From positions 119,453 through 183,452 of the forward strand of contig NZ_RJZE01000017.1 in NCBI RefSeq assembly GCF_003986935.1: a stretch of DNA of 64,000 bases. Direction: 5' to 3'. Source of the DNA: Paraburkholderia kururiensis JCM 10599 = LMG 19447 (GTDB taxonomy: Bacteria > Pseudomonadota > Gammaproteobacteria > Burkholderiales > Burkholderiaceae). Each line of letters starts with the position of its first letter. Within the stretch, counting starts at the first letter, position 1. A program made the position numbers and the translations under genes. Below the pieces are notes generated by a model that did no database searches, had not been told where the DNA came from, and was given only the letters and a program-made list of their open reading frames with translations. Positions 52,844 to 60,843 of this stretch are shown here, piece after piece.

Positions 52844-54241
52844 ATGAAACTCACTTTTCTCGGCGCAACCGAAACTGTCACCGGATCGAAATATCTGCTC
52901 GAAGCGGGCGGTCTGCGCATTCTCATCGACTGCGGGCTGTTTCAGGGCACGAAGAACCTGCGGCTGCGCAACTGGGGCGAGCTGCCGGTGCCGGTGGATT
53001 CGCTCGATGCCGTGATCCTCACGCACGCGCATATCGACCACAGCGGCTACCTGCCCGTGCTCGCGCGCAACGGCTACCGCGGGCCGGTGTATTGCACGCC
53101 GGGCACGCTCGATCTCTGCGAGGTCATGCTGCGCGACAGCGCAAGGCTTCAGGAAGAAGAGGCCGAATTCGCGAACCGGCATGGCTATTCGAAGCACCAT
53201 CCCGCCTTGCCGCTCTATACGGTGGACGACGCGGAGCGCGTGTTGCGCCAGTTCGTGCCGCGCGATTTCGACGTGCCCACGCCGCTCAACGAGCGCGTCG
53301 CGTTCCGGCTGCTGCCCGCGGGCCACATTCTGGGCGCCGCGAGCGTGGTGCTGTGCTGCGGCCACAAGCTCATCGCGTTCTCGGGCGACCTGGGGCGTCC
53401 GAACGATCCGATCATGCGGGCACCCGCCCCGCCCGTGCACGCGAACTACCTCGTGGTGGAATCGACCTACGGCGACCGTCTGCACGAGCCGGGCGACCCC
53501 ATCGACGAACTCGAGGCGCTCTTTTCGAAGACCTTCGCACGCGGCGGTGTCGTGGTCATGCCCTGCTTCGCCGTGGGGCGCGCGCAGGAGATCCTTCACT
53601 ACATCGCGCAGTTGAAGGTGGCGGGCCGCATGCCGAACGTGCCCGTCTACCTGGACAGCCCGATGGCGACGAGCGTGACGGACATCTACCGCCACCATCT
53701 GCGCGACCATCGGCTCACGCTTTCGCAGGCCGAGGCCATCGGCAAGGCGGCGATCATGGTGCGAACGGTGGACCAGTCGAAGGCGATTGGCGAGCATCGC
53801 GGGCCGATGGTGATCATCGCGGGCAGCGGCATGGCCACGGGCGGCCGCGTGCTGCATCACCTGAAGGCTTACGCGCCGGACCCGCGCAATACCATCGCGC
53901 TCGTCGGCTATCAGGCAGCCGGCACACGCGGCGCGGCGCTCGCGGCGCACGAGCCGTCCATCAAGATTCACGGCGAGTACGTGCGCGTGCGCGCCCACGT
54001 GGAAACGATCTCGTCGCTCTCGGCCCATGCCGACTACAGCGAGACGCTGGCGTGGCTGGGCCATCTTTCCATTCCGCCCGAGCGCACCTTCGTCACGCAC
54101 GGCGAGCCCGCAGCCGCGGACGCCCTGCGCCGCCGCATCGAGGAAACGCTGCACTGGCGCTGCGAGGTGCCGACGTGGATGCAATCGGTGGAGTTGCCTG
54201 AACTGCCGGATCACCCCGATGCGGAGCCTTGCAAGGTGTAG
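52844..54241 (+). CDS. beta-CASP metallo-beta-lactamase RNase
   Basis: 465 aa of the CPSF73/RNase-J-like exonuclease group. Metallo-beta-lactamase motif THAHIDHSGYLP near residues 61-72, GHILGAASV near 165, SGDLGRPNDPI, then the beta-CASP insert with PCFAVGRAQEIL, DSPMA, GSGMATGGRVLHHL, and the terminal RMMBL stretch SSLSAHADYSETLAWL. Expected cytoplasmic RNA 5'-exonuclease/endonuclease using zinc. ATG 52844 was chosen because the fold begins with its first residue. Genes of this type recur in low-oxygen loci of Burkholderia. Confidence 0.9.
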   Translation: MKLTFLGATETVTGSKYLLEAGGLRILIDCGLFQGTKNLRLRNWGELPVPVDSLDAVILTHAHIDHSGYLPVLARNGYRGPVYCTPGTLDLCEVMLRDSARLQEEEAEFANRHGYSKHHPALPLYTVDDAERVLRQFVPRDFDVPTPLNERVAFRLLPAGHILGAASVVLCCGHKLIAFSGDLGRPNDPIMRAPAPPVHANYLVVESTYGDRLHEPGDPIDELEALFSKTFARGGVVVMPCFAVGRAQEILHYIAQLKVAGRMPNVPVYLDSPMATSVTDIYRHHLRDHRLTLSQAEAIGKAAIMVRTVDQSKAIGEHRGPMVIIAGSGMATGGRVLHHLKAYAPDPRNTIALVGYQAAGTRGAALAAHEPSIKIHGEYVRVRAHVETISSLSAHADYSETLAWLGHLSIPPERTFVTHGEPAAADALRRRIEETLHWRCEVPTWMQSVELPELPDHPDAEPCKV

Positions 54242-54280
54242 GCGCTGACGCTTGCTTACGTGCACGCGGCGGGGAGGCTG

Positions 54281-54399
54281 TTGCCGGTTGCCGGTTGCCG
54301 GTTGCCGGTTGCCGGTTGCCGGTTGCCGGTTGCTAGTTGCTAGTTGCTAGTTGCTAGTTGCTAGTTGCCGGTTGCTAGTTGCCAGTTGGCGGTTGCCTG
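54281..54399. repeat. 17-unit heptanucleotide tandem repeat
   Basis: Seven TTGCCGG units (54281-54329), five TTGCTAG units (54330-54364), then TTGCCGG, TTGCTAG, TTGCCAG, TTGGCGG, TTGCCTG. Period exactly 7 throughout. Blocks of identical variants show expansion by slippage after the TTGCCGG to TTGCTAG change. Likely variable in copy number between strains. Confidence 0.95.
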
Positions 54400-54471
54400 A
54401 TACCGCGCGCCGCATGGAAGCTGCCCACGCCCCGATCCGTCGCCACCCGTCGCCGCCATCGCGCCGCGCCA

Positions 54472-54513
54472 AAAAAAGAACCGGGCGCATCTGCAACGAT
54501 GCGCCCGGTTTTT
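54472..54513. terminator. bidirectional intrinsic terminator between RNase and hsp20
   Basis: AACCGGGCGCAT (54479-54490) pairs with ATGCGCCCGGTT (54499-54510), a perfect 12-bp stem with an 8-base loop, flanked by an A-rich run (54472-54477) and TTT(T), so it can stop transcripts from both convergent genes. Confidence 0.88.
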
Positions 54514-54603
54514 CACGCCACTCACGTGGCGTACTTTCCGCTCGTGAACCAGTGAAGCCGTACTGGGGCCATACGGGGGCCGTACCGAGCCCCTGCTGAA
54601 ACC

Positions 54604-55038
54604 TCACTGAATCTCGAGACGCTTGCGCGCCGTGGGTGCCTTCTTCGGCAGCGTCAGCGCGAGCACGCCGTCCTTGTACTGCGCGGTGGCGCCGGCTTCG
54701 TCCACGTCCGCGGCGAGCGTGAAGGAACGGCTGAACGTGCCCGAATAGCGCTCGCGGCGCACCACGCGCTCGCCTTCCTTCAGTTCCTTGTTGCGCTCCA
54801 CCTTCGCGTTGATCGACACCAGATTGCCGTCGATCTTCACGTCGATGTCGTTGCGCTCCACGCCCGGCAGTTCCGCCTTCACGGTGTACGCCTTGTCGTC
54901 TTCCGTCACGTCGATCTTCATGGCGGCGAGCTGTTCTTCCTCCGCGGGCGCGATACCGCGCAGCGGCCGGAACAGCCCCTGAAACAGGTCGCTGACAGGT
55001 TCGAGCGAAAACGGGTCGTAACGGGTCAGATTGCTCAT
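54604..55038 (-). CDS. Hsp20/alpha-crystallin small heat-shock protein
   Basis: 144 aa. N-terminal arm RYDPFSLEPVSDLFQGLFRP, alpha-crystallin domain about residues 38-135 (MKIDVTEDDKAYTVKAELPG, IDVKIDGNLVSINAKVE, ERYSGTFSRSFTLAADVDE, YKDGVLALTLPKK), and a short C-terminal tail ARKRLEIQ with the IXI-like anchor replaced by LEI. ATP-independent holdase in the cytoplasm. GAGGAG precedes ATG 55038. Preceded by a class II FNR-type promoter (55188). Confidence 0.93.
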   Translation of the reverse strand: MSNLTRYDPFSLEPVSDLFQGLFRPLRGIAPAEEEQLAAMKIDVTEDDKAYTVKAELPGVERNDIDVKIDGNLVSINAKVERNKELKEGERVVRRERYSGTFSRSFTLAADVDEAGATAQYKDGVLALTLPKKAPTARKRLEIQ

Positions 55039-55187
55039 TGCTTGCTCCTCAAACGTTTTCAGGTCCGGTTGAAAGCGCCCCGTTCGACTCCCGGGTCCGG
55101 CGCCCCGGGAGCGGGCCAGTCCGCATGCCACCTGGTCGAAGCGCGTGGCTGCATGCTCTTACTCTAGAACCCGGTGCCCGCATGCCG

Positions 55188-55201
55188 TTGACGTGTATCA
55201 A
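55188..55201 (-). promoter_or_regulatory. FNR/ANR-type box for hsp20
   Basis: TTGAC-GTGT-ATCAA on the plus strand. On the minus strand TAGAGT (55166-55161) is centred 31 bp downstream; predicted start near 55153 and a leader of about 115 bases. Confidence 0.75.
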
Positions 55202-55276
55202 CCGGCTTCGATGGGCGCCGATCAGCGTTGATGCGCGTCGACGGCGCTCGACGTTCCCATGCATGCCGTGCCGCGT

Positions 55277-56320
55277 TCAGCCTGCGCCGTCGCGTTCGCG
55301 CGCGCCCAGAATGGCCGCGAGCGCGCACGACGCGATGCGCCCCGGCACGCTGTCCGCGCGGCTCGTCAACACGATGGGCACGCGCGCGCCCAGCACGATG
55401 CCGGCGCTCGCGGCTCCGCCCAGAAACTCCAGCTGCTTCGCGAGCATGTTGCCGGCTTCGATGTCGGGCACGAGCAGGATGTCGGCGCGGCCCGCCACCG
55501 GCGAGGTAATGCCCTTCATGCGCGCAGCGACGTCGGAGATCGCGTTGTCGAACGCGAGCGGGCCGTCCACCACAGCGCCCGCCAGTTGCCCACGGTCGGC
55601 CATCTTGGCGAGCGCGGCGGCGTCGAGCGTGGAATGCATCTGTGGGTTCACGGTCTCCACCGCGCACAGCACGGCCATGCGCGGTTCTTCCACGCCGAGC
55701 GCGTGCGCCAGGCCGATGGCGTTGCGCGCTATCTCGAATTTCTGCGCGAGGTCCGGCGCGATGTTGACCGCGGCGTCCGTGATGATGAACGGGCGCTCGT
55801 AGGCGGGCGCATGCAGCAGGAAGCAATGCGAAATGCGCCGGCCCGTCTGCAAGCCCGAGGCCGGCGCCACCACGGCGCCCATCAGCTCGTCGGTGTGCAG
55901 GCTGCCTTTCATCAGCGCATGCACCTGGCCGCGCGCGGCCAGCTCCACGGCGTGCTGCGCGGCCGCGTGGCTGTGCGGCACGTCTTCGATCGGAATGCCG
56001 CTGAGGTCGATACCCGCCTGCGCGGCTGCGGCTTCCACCTTGCGGCGTGGCGCGACGATCACGGGGTCGATGAAGCCCGCGCCCCGCCCCACGCTCGCTT
56101 CCACCAGCGCGGCAAGGCTCGATGCGTCGCACGGATGCACGATCGCCGTGCGCACCGGCCCGCACCGATGCGCCATGGCGAGCAGCGCAGGCATCTCGCC
56201 GTTCGCGGCCGGCAAAAGGCCCGGCAGTCCGACCACCAGCGGCTGGGTCACACCGCCCACGGGCACACGCGTGTCGTATTCGAGCGCGGGCTCGCCGTCT
56301 GTCTTGAGGATGTCGTTCAT
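55277..56320 (-). CDS. pta: phosphate acetyltransferase (Pta/Ptb family)
   Basis: 347 aa, short-form phosphotransacetylase lacking the long N-terminal P-loop extension of E. coli Pta. Landmarks: AAARGQVHALMKGSLHTDEL-type motif near 125-150, RRISHCFLLHAPAYERPFII, TDAAVNIAPDLAQK, VDGPLAFDNAIS, ADILLVPDIEAGNMLAKQLE. It makes acetyl-phosphate from acetyl-CoA for the acetate kinase at 60844. A phosphate butyryltransferase activity is possible, given the PHB genes before it. Overlaps the phaC stop by ATGA as last gene of the operon. Confidence 0.9.
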   Translation of the reverse strand: MNDILKTDGEPALEYDTRVPVGGVTQPLVVGLPGLLPAANGEMPALLAMAHRCGPVRTAIVHPCDASSLAALVEASVGRGAGFIDPVIVAPRRKVEAAAAQAGIDLSGIPIEDVPHSHAAAQHAVELAARGQVHALMKGSLHTDELMGAVVAPASGLQTGRRISHCFLLHAPAYERPFIITDAAVNIAPDLAQKFEIARNAIGLAHALGVEEPRMAVLCAVETVNPQMHSTLDAAALAKMADRGQLAGAVVDGPLAFDNAISDVAARMKGITSPVAGRADILLVPDIEAGNMLAKQLEFLGGAASAGIVLGARVPIVLTSRADSVPGRIASCALAAILGARERDGAG

Positions 56321-58245
56321 GGTTCGAAGATGTAGGTGCCAGGGGCGTCACCGAGACCATCCGGCACGGCGCGCGCTTTCACTTGCCCGCTCGACTGCGT
56401 GCGCAGCCATTCGGTCCAGCGCGGCCACCAGGAGCCTTCGGTCACGGGCGTTTCGTCGAGGAATTCCTGCCGTCCGCGATACGGGGCGCCGCGCTCGCGC
56501 GTGGCGCAGCGGTAGTGGCGCCCGGCGTGCCCCGGCTCGGAAACGATGCCGGCGTTGTGGCCGCCCGCGGTCAGCAGGAACGTGACGGGGTTGTGCGTGA
56601 AGAGCAGCAGCTTGTAGACCGAGCGCCACGGCGAAACGTGGTCGCGTTCGGTGCCCACCACGAACGTGGGCCATTCGATGTCGGAGAGCGCCACGTTGCG
56701 TCCGTCCACGTGATAGCGGCCTGCCGCGAGGTCGTTGTCCAGAAAGAGGCTATGCAGGTACTCCGTGTGCATGCGGTACGGCAGGCGCGTGGTGTCCGCG
56801 TTCCAGGCCATCAGGTCGTTGGGCTTCGAGCGGCGCCCCAGCAGATATTCGCTCATCATGCGTGACCAGATCAGGTCGCGCGCGTTGAGCAACTGGAACG
56901 CGGCGGCCATCTGCGCGCCGTCCAGATAGCCCTGGCGCCACATCAGCGCATCGAGCGCGGCCAGTTCGCTCGCATCGATGAAGAGGCCGAGTTCGCCCGG
57001 CTCCGTGAAATCGGTTTGTGCCGCGAGCAGCGTGACGGAGCGCAGCGTGTCCGTGTGGCCGTCGCGCGCGAGCGTCGCGGCAGCGATGGCGAGCAGCGTG
57101 CCGCCAAGGCAATAGCCCACCGCATGCACAGGCTCGCCGCAGCGTTCGCGCACTTGCGCGAGGGCTGCGAGCAGACCGTTGGAGAGGTAGTCGTTGAGCC
57201 CCAGGTCGCGCGCTTCCGCGCCCGGATTGCGCCACGAGATCATGAAGACCGTGTAGCCCTGATCGACGAGAAAGCGCACCAGCGAATCGTGCGGCTGCAG
57301 GTCGAGGATGTAGTACTTCATGATCCACGACGGCACGATGAACACCGGTTCGCGCGCCACGTGCGCCGTGCTGGGCGCGTATTGCAGCAGTTCGCAGAGC
57401 GCGTTGCGCCACACCACCTTGCCCGGCGTGATGGCCACGTCGCGGCCCGGCTGGTAGGCCGAGGGGCTGCGCGGACGGCCCGCCACGTGGCTTGCCGCCA
57501 TGTCTTCGAAGTCAGCGAGCCATTGCTGCGCGCCCGCGACGAAGTTCGCGCCACCGGTCTTCGCGGTGGCTTCGAGCACGGCGGGGTTCGTCGCCACGAA
57601 ATTGCCGGGCGACCAGGCGTCGACCCATTGCCGCGCGCCGAAGCGTGCGAGTTCCTCGTGGTGCCGCTCCACCCCGGGCACGCCCGTGGTGGCGTCTTCC
57701 CACCAGCGCTGCATGCCGAGAAACGTGTCGCGATACACGCAGAACGGCCAGAGCGACCAGGCGGGCGCGGCGAAGCGCGGGTCGGGCGTGGCCGGGGCGG
57801 CTTGCTCGCCCGGCTGCGGGTGGTGGGTCGTGTCGTTGGGTGCTGCGTGCGCCGCCAGCGCACTGTCCGCGCCCGGCAGCCACGCGTCGCGCCAGGCGCG
57901 CAGCGCAAGCTCCAGACATTTCCCCGGCGACGCCGACAGATGCATGCTCCAGTCGAGCCAGGCGAGTGCCATGGAAGCGGGCGAAAGGCCACCCGTCATC
58001 ATGGCGAGCGCGGCATGCGCGGCGCGGTCGAGTGGATCGTCGCGGGTGGTGGGCGCGGGCAACCGGTCGGGATGCAGCGTGACCTCGACAGGCTCGATGG
58101 CCTGCCCCGAACGATGCGCAGCGTTCCTGCGCGCCTTCGTAACATTCGCGGCCTTCGTGACCTTCGCGGGTTTCGCGGAAGCCGGCTCGTTTTCAGGCGT
58201 GTGTGCGTTCGCCGGCGCGGTCGGCTGTGCGTTGGCCTCGGTCAT
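56317..58245 (-). CDS. phaC: polyhydroxyalkanoate synthase
   Basis: 642 aa class I-like PHA synthase that polymerises 3-hydroxybutyryl-CoA on granules. The lipase-like box is GYCLGG (catalytic Cys near 379), with the Asp in ERDHVSPW and the His in GGHNAGIVSEPG. Conserved WRNALCELLQYAP, VPSWIMKYYILDLQPHDSLV and GYTVFMISWRNPG are present. The N-terminal 60 residues are Ala/Lys/Pro-rich. The start at 58245 overlaps the phaB stop (ATGA), deciding it over the frame's earlier ATG. Flanked by phaB and pta in one operon. Confidence 0.93.
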   Translation of the reverse strand: MTEANAQPTAPANAHTPENEPASAKPAKVTKAANVTKARRNAAHRSGQAIEPVEVTLHPDRLPAPTTRDDPLDRAAHAALAMMTGGLSPASMALAWLDWSMHLSASPGKCLELALRAWRDAWLPGADSALAAHAAPNDTTHHPQPGEQAAPATPDPRFAAPAWSLWPFCVYRDTFLGMQRWWEDATTGVPGVERHHEELARFGARQWVDAWSPGNFVATNPAVLEATAKTGGANFVAGAQQWLADFEDMAASHVAGRPRSPSAYQPGRDVAITPGKVVWRNALCELLQYAPSTAHVAREPVFIVPSWIMKYYILDLQPHDSLVRFLVDQGYTVFMISWRNPGAEARDLGLNDYLSNGLLAALAQVRERCGEPVHAVGYCLGGTLLAIAAATLARDGHTDTLRSVTLLAAQTDFTEPGELGLFIDASELAALDALMWRQGYLDGAQMAAAFQLLNARDLIWSRMMSEYLLGRRSKPNDLMAWNADTTRLPYRMHTEYLHSLFLDNDLAAGRYHVDGRNVALSDIEWPTFVVGTERDHVSPWRSVYKLLLFTHNPVTFLLTAGGHNAGIVSEPGHAGRHYRCATRERGAPYRGRQEFLDETPVTEGSWWPRWTEWLRTQSSGQVKARAVPDGLGDAPGTYIFEP

Positions 58246-58988
58246 TGCATGTGCATGCCGCCGTTGATGGCGAGATTCGCGCCGGTGATGAAGCTGGCAT
58301 CGTCCGAGCACAGGAACGCGATGAGCGCCGCCACTTCGTCGGGCTGGCCGAGGCGCCCTACCGGAATCTGCGGCAGGATCTTCGCCTCCAGCACGTCCTT
58401 CGGTATGGCTTCCACCATGTGCGTGGCGAGAAAGCCGGGCGACACGGTGTTGACCGTCACGCCGTGCTTCGCCACTTCGAGCGCGAGCGATTTCGTGAAG
58501 CCGTGAATACCGGCCTTCGCCGCCGAGTAGTTGGTCTGCCCGAACGAGCCGCGCGAGCCGTTCACCGACCCGATGTTCACGATGCGCCCGAAGCGGCGCG
58601 TCACCATGCCGGGCAGAAACGGCTTGGTCATGTTGAAGAGCGCGTCGAGGTCGGTGCGAATCACGGTCTCCCAGTCGGTCTTGTTCATCTTCATGAACGT
58701 GGAGTCGCGCGTGATGCCGGCGTTGTTGATGAGCACGTCGATCTGGCCGAACTCTTCGAGCACGCGCTGCGCGCAGCGCTCGCAGGAATCGAAGTCGGCG
58801 ACGTCGGCCTCGTAGGCGTGGAACGTGCGGCCGGCGTCGCGCTCGTGCGTGAGCCAGGTGGACACGTGGTCGTTGGCCTCGGAATGCGACATGGTCACGG
58901 TCATGCCGGCGTCGTGAAGCCGTCGGCTGATCGCGGCGCCGAGGCCGCCCATGCCGCCCGTCACGAATGCAACGCGTTTAGTCGGCAT
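58242..58988 (-). CDS. phaB: acetoacetyl-CoA reductase
   Basis: 248 aa short-chain dehydrogenase. NADPH-binding VTGGMGGLGAAISRRL (residues 8-25), NNAGITRDSTF near 88, catalytic Ser in IGSVNGSRGSFGQ, YSAAK near 153, and SPGFLATHMVEAIP and GANLAINGGMHMQ at the C-terminus, all as in PhaB. Reduces acetoacetyl-CoA to (R)-3-hydroxybutyryl-CoA for phaC. AAGGAG before ATG 58988. Starts inside the end of the phasin gene and overlaps phaC, so the three are coupled. No beta-ketothiolase (phaA) is in the window. Confidence 0.94.
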   Translation of the reverse strand: MPTKRVAFVTGGMGGLGAAISRRLHDAGMTVTMSHSEANDHVSTWLTHERDAGRTFHAYEADVADFDSCERCAQRVLEEFGQIDVLINNAGITRDSTFMKMNKTDWETVIRTDLDALFNMTKPFLPGMVTRRFGRIVNIGSVNGSRGSFGQTNYSAAKAGIHGFTKSLALEVAKHGVTVNTVSPGFLATHMVEAIPKDVLEAKILPQIPVGRLGQPDEVAALIAFLCSDDASFITGANLAINGGMHMQ

Positions 58989-59565
58989 GGCGGTCTCCTT
59001 TCGCGGCGCGCGAACGCGCGGCTGCTGTTTGTCGGGCCGAGGGTTCGGCAGTGGTCGTTGAGTCTGCGGTTTCGGTGCTGGCCGGGGATGAGGCCGATGG
59101 GGCCAATGAGGTCGATGCCTGCGCAACCGCATGCGCCACCGACTCGGCCGTGCGCTCGAACGCGGCCATCCAGTCGCGCATGGGCAGCGCGGCGCCGTTG
59201 GCGGCGGTGAGCTTGTGCCACTCGCCCGTGCACGCGCCTTGCCACTGGCGTAGTGCTTCCTGCACGCCGTTGCCGGCCTCGCGCGGCGCCTGCGTGGCGA
59301 TCTGGATGCCGTCCTGCCAGAGCGACGTGCTCACGCTGAGGTAGTCGCGCACCACGGTGTGGTAGCCCGCCACCATCTCGTTCCAGTCCTGCGCGTGAGC
59401 CAGGGCGCCAAGCGCCTGCTGCACGGCGTTGCGGTCACGCTCGACGCGGCGCTGCTGCCATGCGAGCGCCTGCTGTCGCCATTGCTGGCCGAGCGCGAGC
59501 ATGCGTAGTGCAATGGTCGCGTTGGCCCGGCAGGTTTCCAGCAACGCGTTGTATTCGTTTGCCAT
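58978..59565 (-). CDS. phasin-family granule protein
   Basis: 195 aa, all-helical, Gln/Ala-rich (NALLETCRANATIALRMLAL, GQQWRQQALAWQQRRVERDR), with a heptad-like coiled coil to about residue 150 and an Ala/Ser/Thr-rich basic tail (TAAARSRAAKGDRHAD) like PhaP-type phasins. It coats PHB granules. GAGGAAAGG precedes ATG 59565. It is the first gene of the operon phasin-phaB-phaC-pta and has an FNR-type promoter (59732) with a leader of about 130 bases. Confidence 0.85.
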   Translation of the reverse strand: MANEYNALLETCRANATIALRMLALGQQWRQQALAWQQRRVERDRNAVQQALGALAHAQDWNEMVAGYHTVVRDYLSVSTSLWQDGIQIATQAPREAGNGVQEALRQWQGACTGEWHKLTAANGAALPMRDWMAAFERTAESVAHAVAQASTSLAPSASSPASTETADSTTTAEPSARQTAAARSRAAKGDRHAD

Positions 59566-59731
59566 GATCCCTTTCCTCGTGTGTCGACGACCCCGCGCGT
59601 TCCCATGTTCCGGCGCTCCGGCACGGGTGCGCCGGCCGAGCCCGTTCGATGGGTTCGACCGGTTCAGTCGCGTGAAGCACGCCGCTACCGGATGGTCGGG
59701 TTTCACTGTAGGCGACCGGTCCTCCCGGGCG

Positions 59732-59745
59732 TTGACCTGTATCAA
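59732..59745 (-). promoter_or_regulatory. FNR/ANR-type box for phasin-phaB-phaC-pta
   Basis: TTGAC-CTGT-ATCAA on the plus strand. On the minus strand TACAGT (59710-59705) is centred 31 bp downstream; predicted start near 59697. Confidence 0.75.
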
Positions 59746-59815
59746 TCCCGCCAGGCGTTCCCTGCTGCGGTGCACCGAAGGCGGCGCTTTCATACGCAGC
59801 AAGCGAAGCGGCCCC

Positions 59816-59860
59816 GCATACGGTGCGTACGGTGCGTACGGCGCATAGGGCACATACGGC
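59816..59860. repeat. five 9-bp tandem repeats
   Basis: GCATACGGT, GCGTACGGT, GCGTACGGC, GCATAGGGC, ACATACGGC. Located midway between the two divergent FNR-type promoters. Confidence 0.8.
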
Positions 59861-59911
59861 ACCGGCGCACCACGCCGCGGCATCGGCGCAAGACGGCGCA
59901 CTCCTTCGCGC

Positions 59912-59925
59912 TTGATCTGCATCAA
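59912..59925 (+). promoter_or_regulatory. perfect FNR/ANR box for usp-ackA
   Basis: TTGAT-CTGC-ATCAA, an exact consensus. TAGACT (59947-59952) is centred 31 bp downstream; predicted start near 59960, 38 bases before the ATG at 59998. Confidence 0.82.
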
Positions 59926-59997
59926 CGGGGTACGCGCGGCGCTTTCTAGACTCCATGGCATACCGTCACCCTGGTTCTTTTTTTCGGAGCACGCGCG

Positions 59998-60837
59998 ATG
60001 AGCTACAAGAGCATCGTTGTTCACCTCGATACGAGCGAACGGGCGCATCCGCGCCTCGAAATCGCGCTGCGGCTCGCGAGCCAGTTCGGGGCGCATCTCA
60101 CCGGCCTCTTCGCCACCTTCACGCCCGAGCCGCGCTCGTTCTACGTGATGGCCGGGTCGGCGGACTACTTCATCGAACACGAGCGCAAGCGCACGCAGCA
60201 CCGCGCGGCGCTGGAGCGGCTCTTTCACGCCGAAATCGCGCGCGCAAAGGTGGAAGGCGAATGGGTTGCCACCACGGAATACGCGAACCTTTCCGTGCCG
60301 CGCCGTGCGCGTTATGCGGACCTGATCGTGGCGGGCCAGAACGACCCCAACGACCCGGACTCGTACATCGCCGACCACTTCGCCGAGAACCTCGTGATGA
60401 CCTGCGGGCGCCCCGTGCTGCTCGTGCCCTACACGGGCGTGTTTCCGTCCATCGGACACCACGCGGTGGTGGCCTGGGACGGCAGCCGCGAAGCCACGCG
60501 TGCCATGCACGACGCACTGCCGCTGCTCGCCCACGCGAAGAAGACCACGGTGCTCACCATCAACGGCACGCGCGGCGAGCCGTCCGGCAGCCGCATTCCG
60601 GGCGCGGACGTCGCGCTCGTGCTCGCGCGTCATGGCGTGACCGTGGAGGTCGTGGAGTTCGAGAGTCCGTCGGGTGTGCCGGTGGGCGAAACGCTGCTCT
60701 CGCGCGCGGCCGACGCTGGTGCCGACCTCATCGTGATGGGCGGCTACGGCCACGCGCGCTGGCAGGAACTGGTGATGGGCGGCGCCACGCGCACGCTGCT
60801 GCGATCCATGACGATGCCCGTGCTGATGTCGCACTGA
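59998..60837 (+). CDS. universal stress protein, two-domain form
   Basis: 279 aa. The first UspA half (1-145) has SIVVHLDTSERAHPRLEIAL; the second (150-279) has HAVVAWDGSREATRAMHDAL and the ATP-binding type motif GADLIVMGGYGHARWQELVM followed by GGATRTLL. Cytoplasmic stress protein. CGGAG sits before the ATG. Expressed from the perfect FNR box at 59912 and followed after 6 bases by acetate kinase. Similar in plan to the protein at 62754. Confidence 0.92.
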   Translation: MSYKSIVVHLDTSERAHPRLEIALRLASQFGAHLTGLFATFTPEPRSFYVMAGSADYFIEHERKRTQHRAALERLFHAEIARAKVEGEWVATTEYANLSVPRRARYADLIVAGQNDPNDPDSYIADHFAENLVMTCGRPVLLVPYTGVFPSIGHHAVVAWDGSREATRAMHDALPLLAHAKKTTVLTINGTRGEPSGSRIPGADVALVLARHGVTVEVVEFESPSGVPVGETLLSRAADAGADLIVMGGYGHARWQELVMGGATRTLLRSMTMPVLMSH

Positions 60838-60843
60838 AGGCGA

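Larger units (their letters stand above)
54242..54603. other. intergenic region between convergent genes, 362 bp
   Basis: Lies between the RNase stop and the convergent hsp20 stop. It is filled by a heptanucleotide tandem array (54281-54399) and a bidirectional terminator (54472-54513). No gene. Confidence 0.7.
59566..59997. other. divergent double-promoter region, 432 bp
   Basis: Two FNR-type promoters point away from each other: one for the phasin operon (box 59732), one for uspA-ackA (box 59912). Between them lies a 9-bp repeat array (59816-59860). No gene is evident. Confidence 0.7.

Noticed and set aside
54281..54399. Possible CRISPR array
   Set aside because: Units are 7 bp with no spacers, and there are no cas genes.
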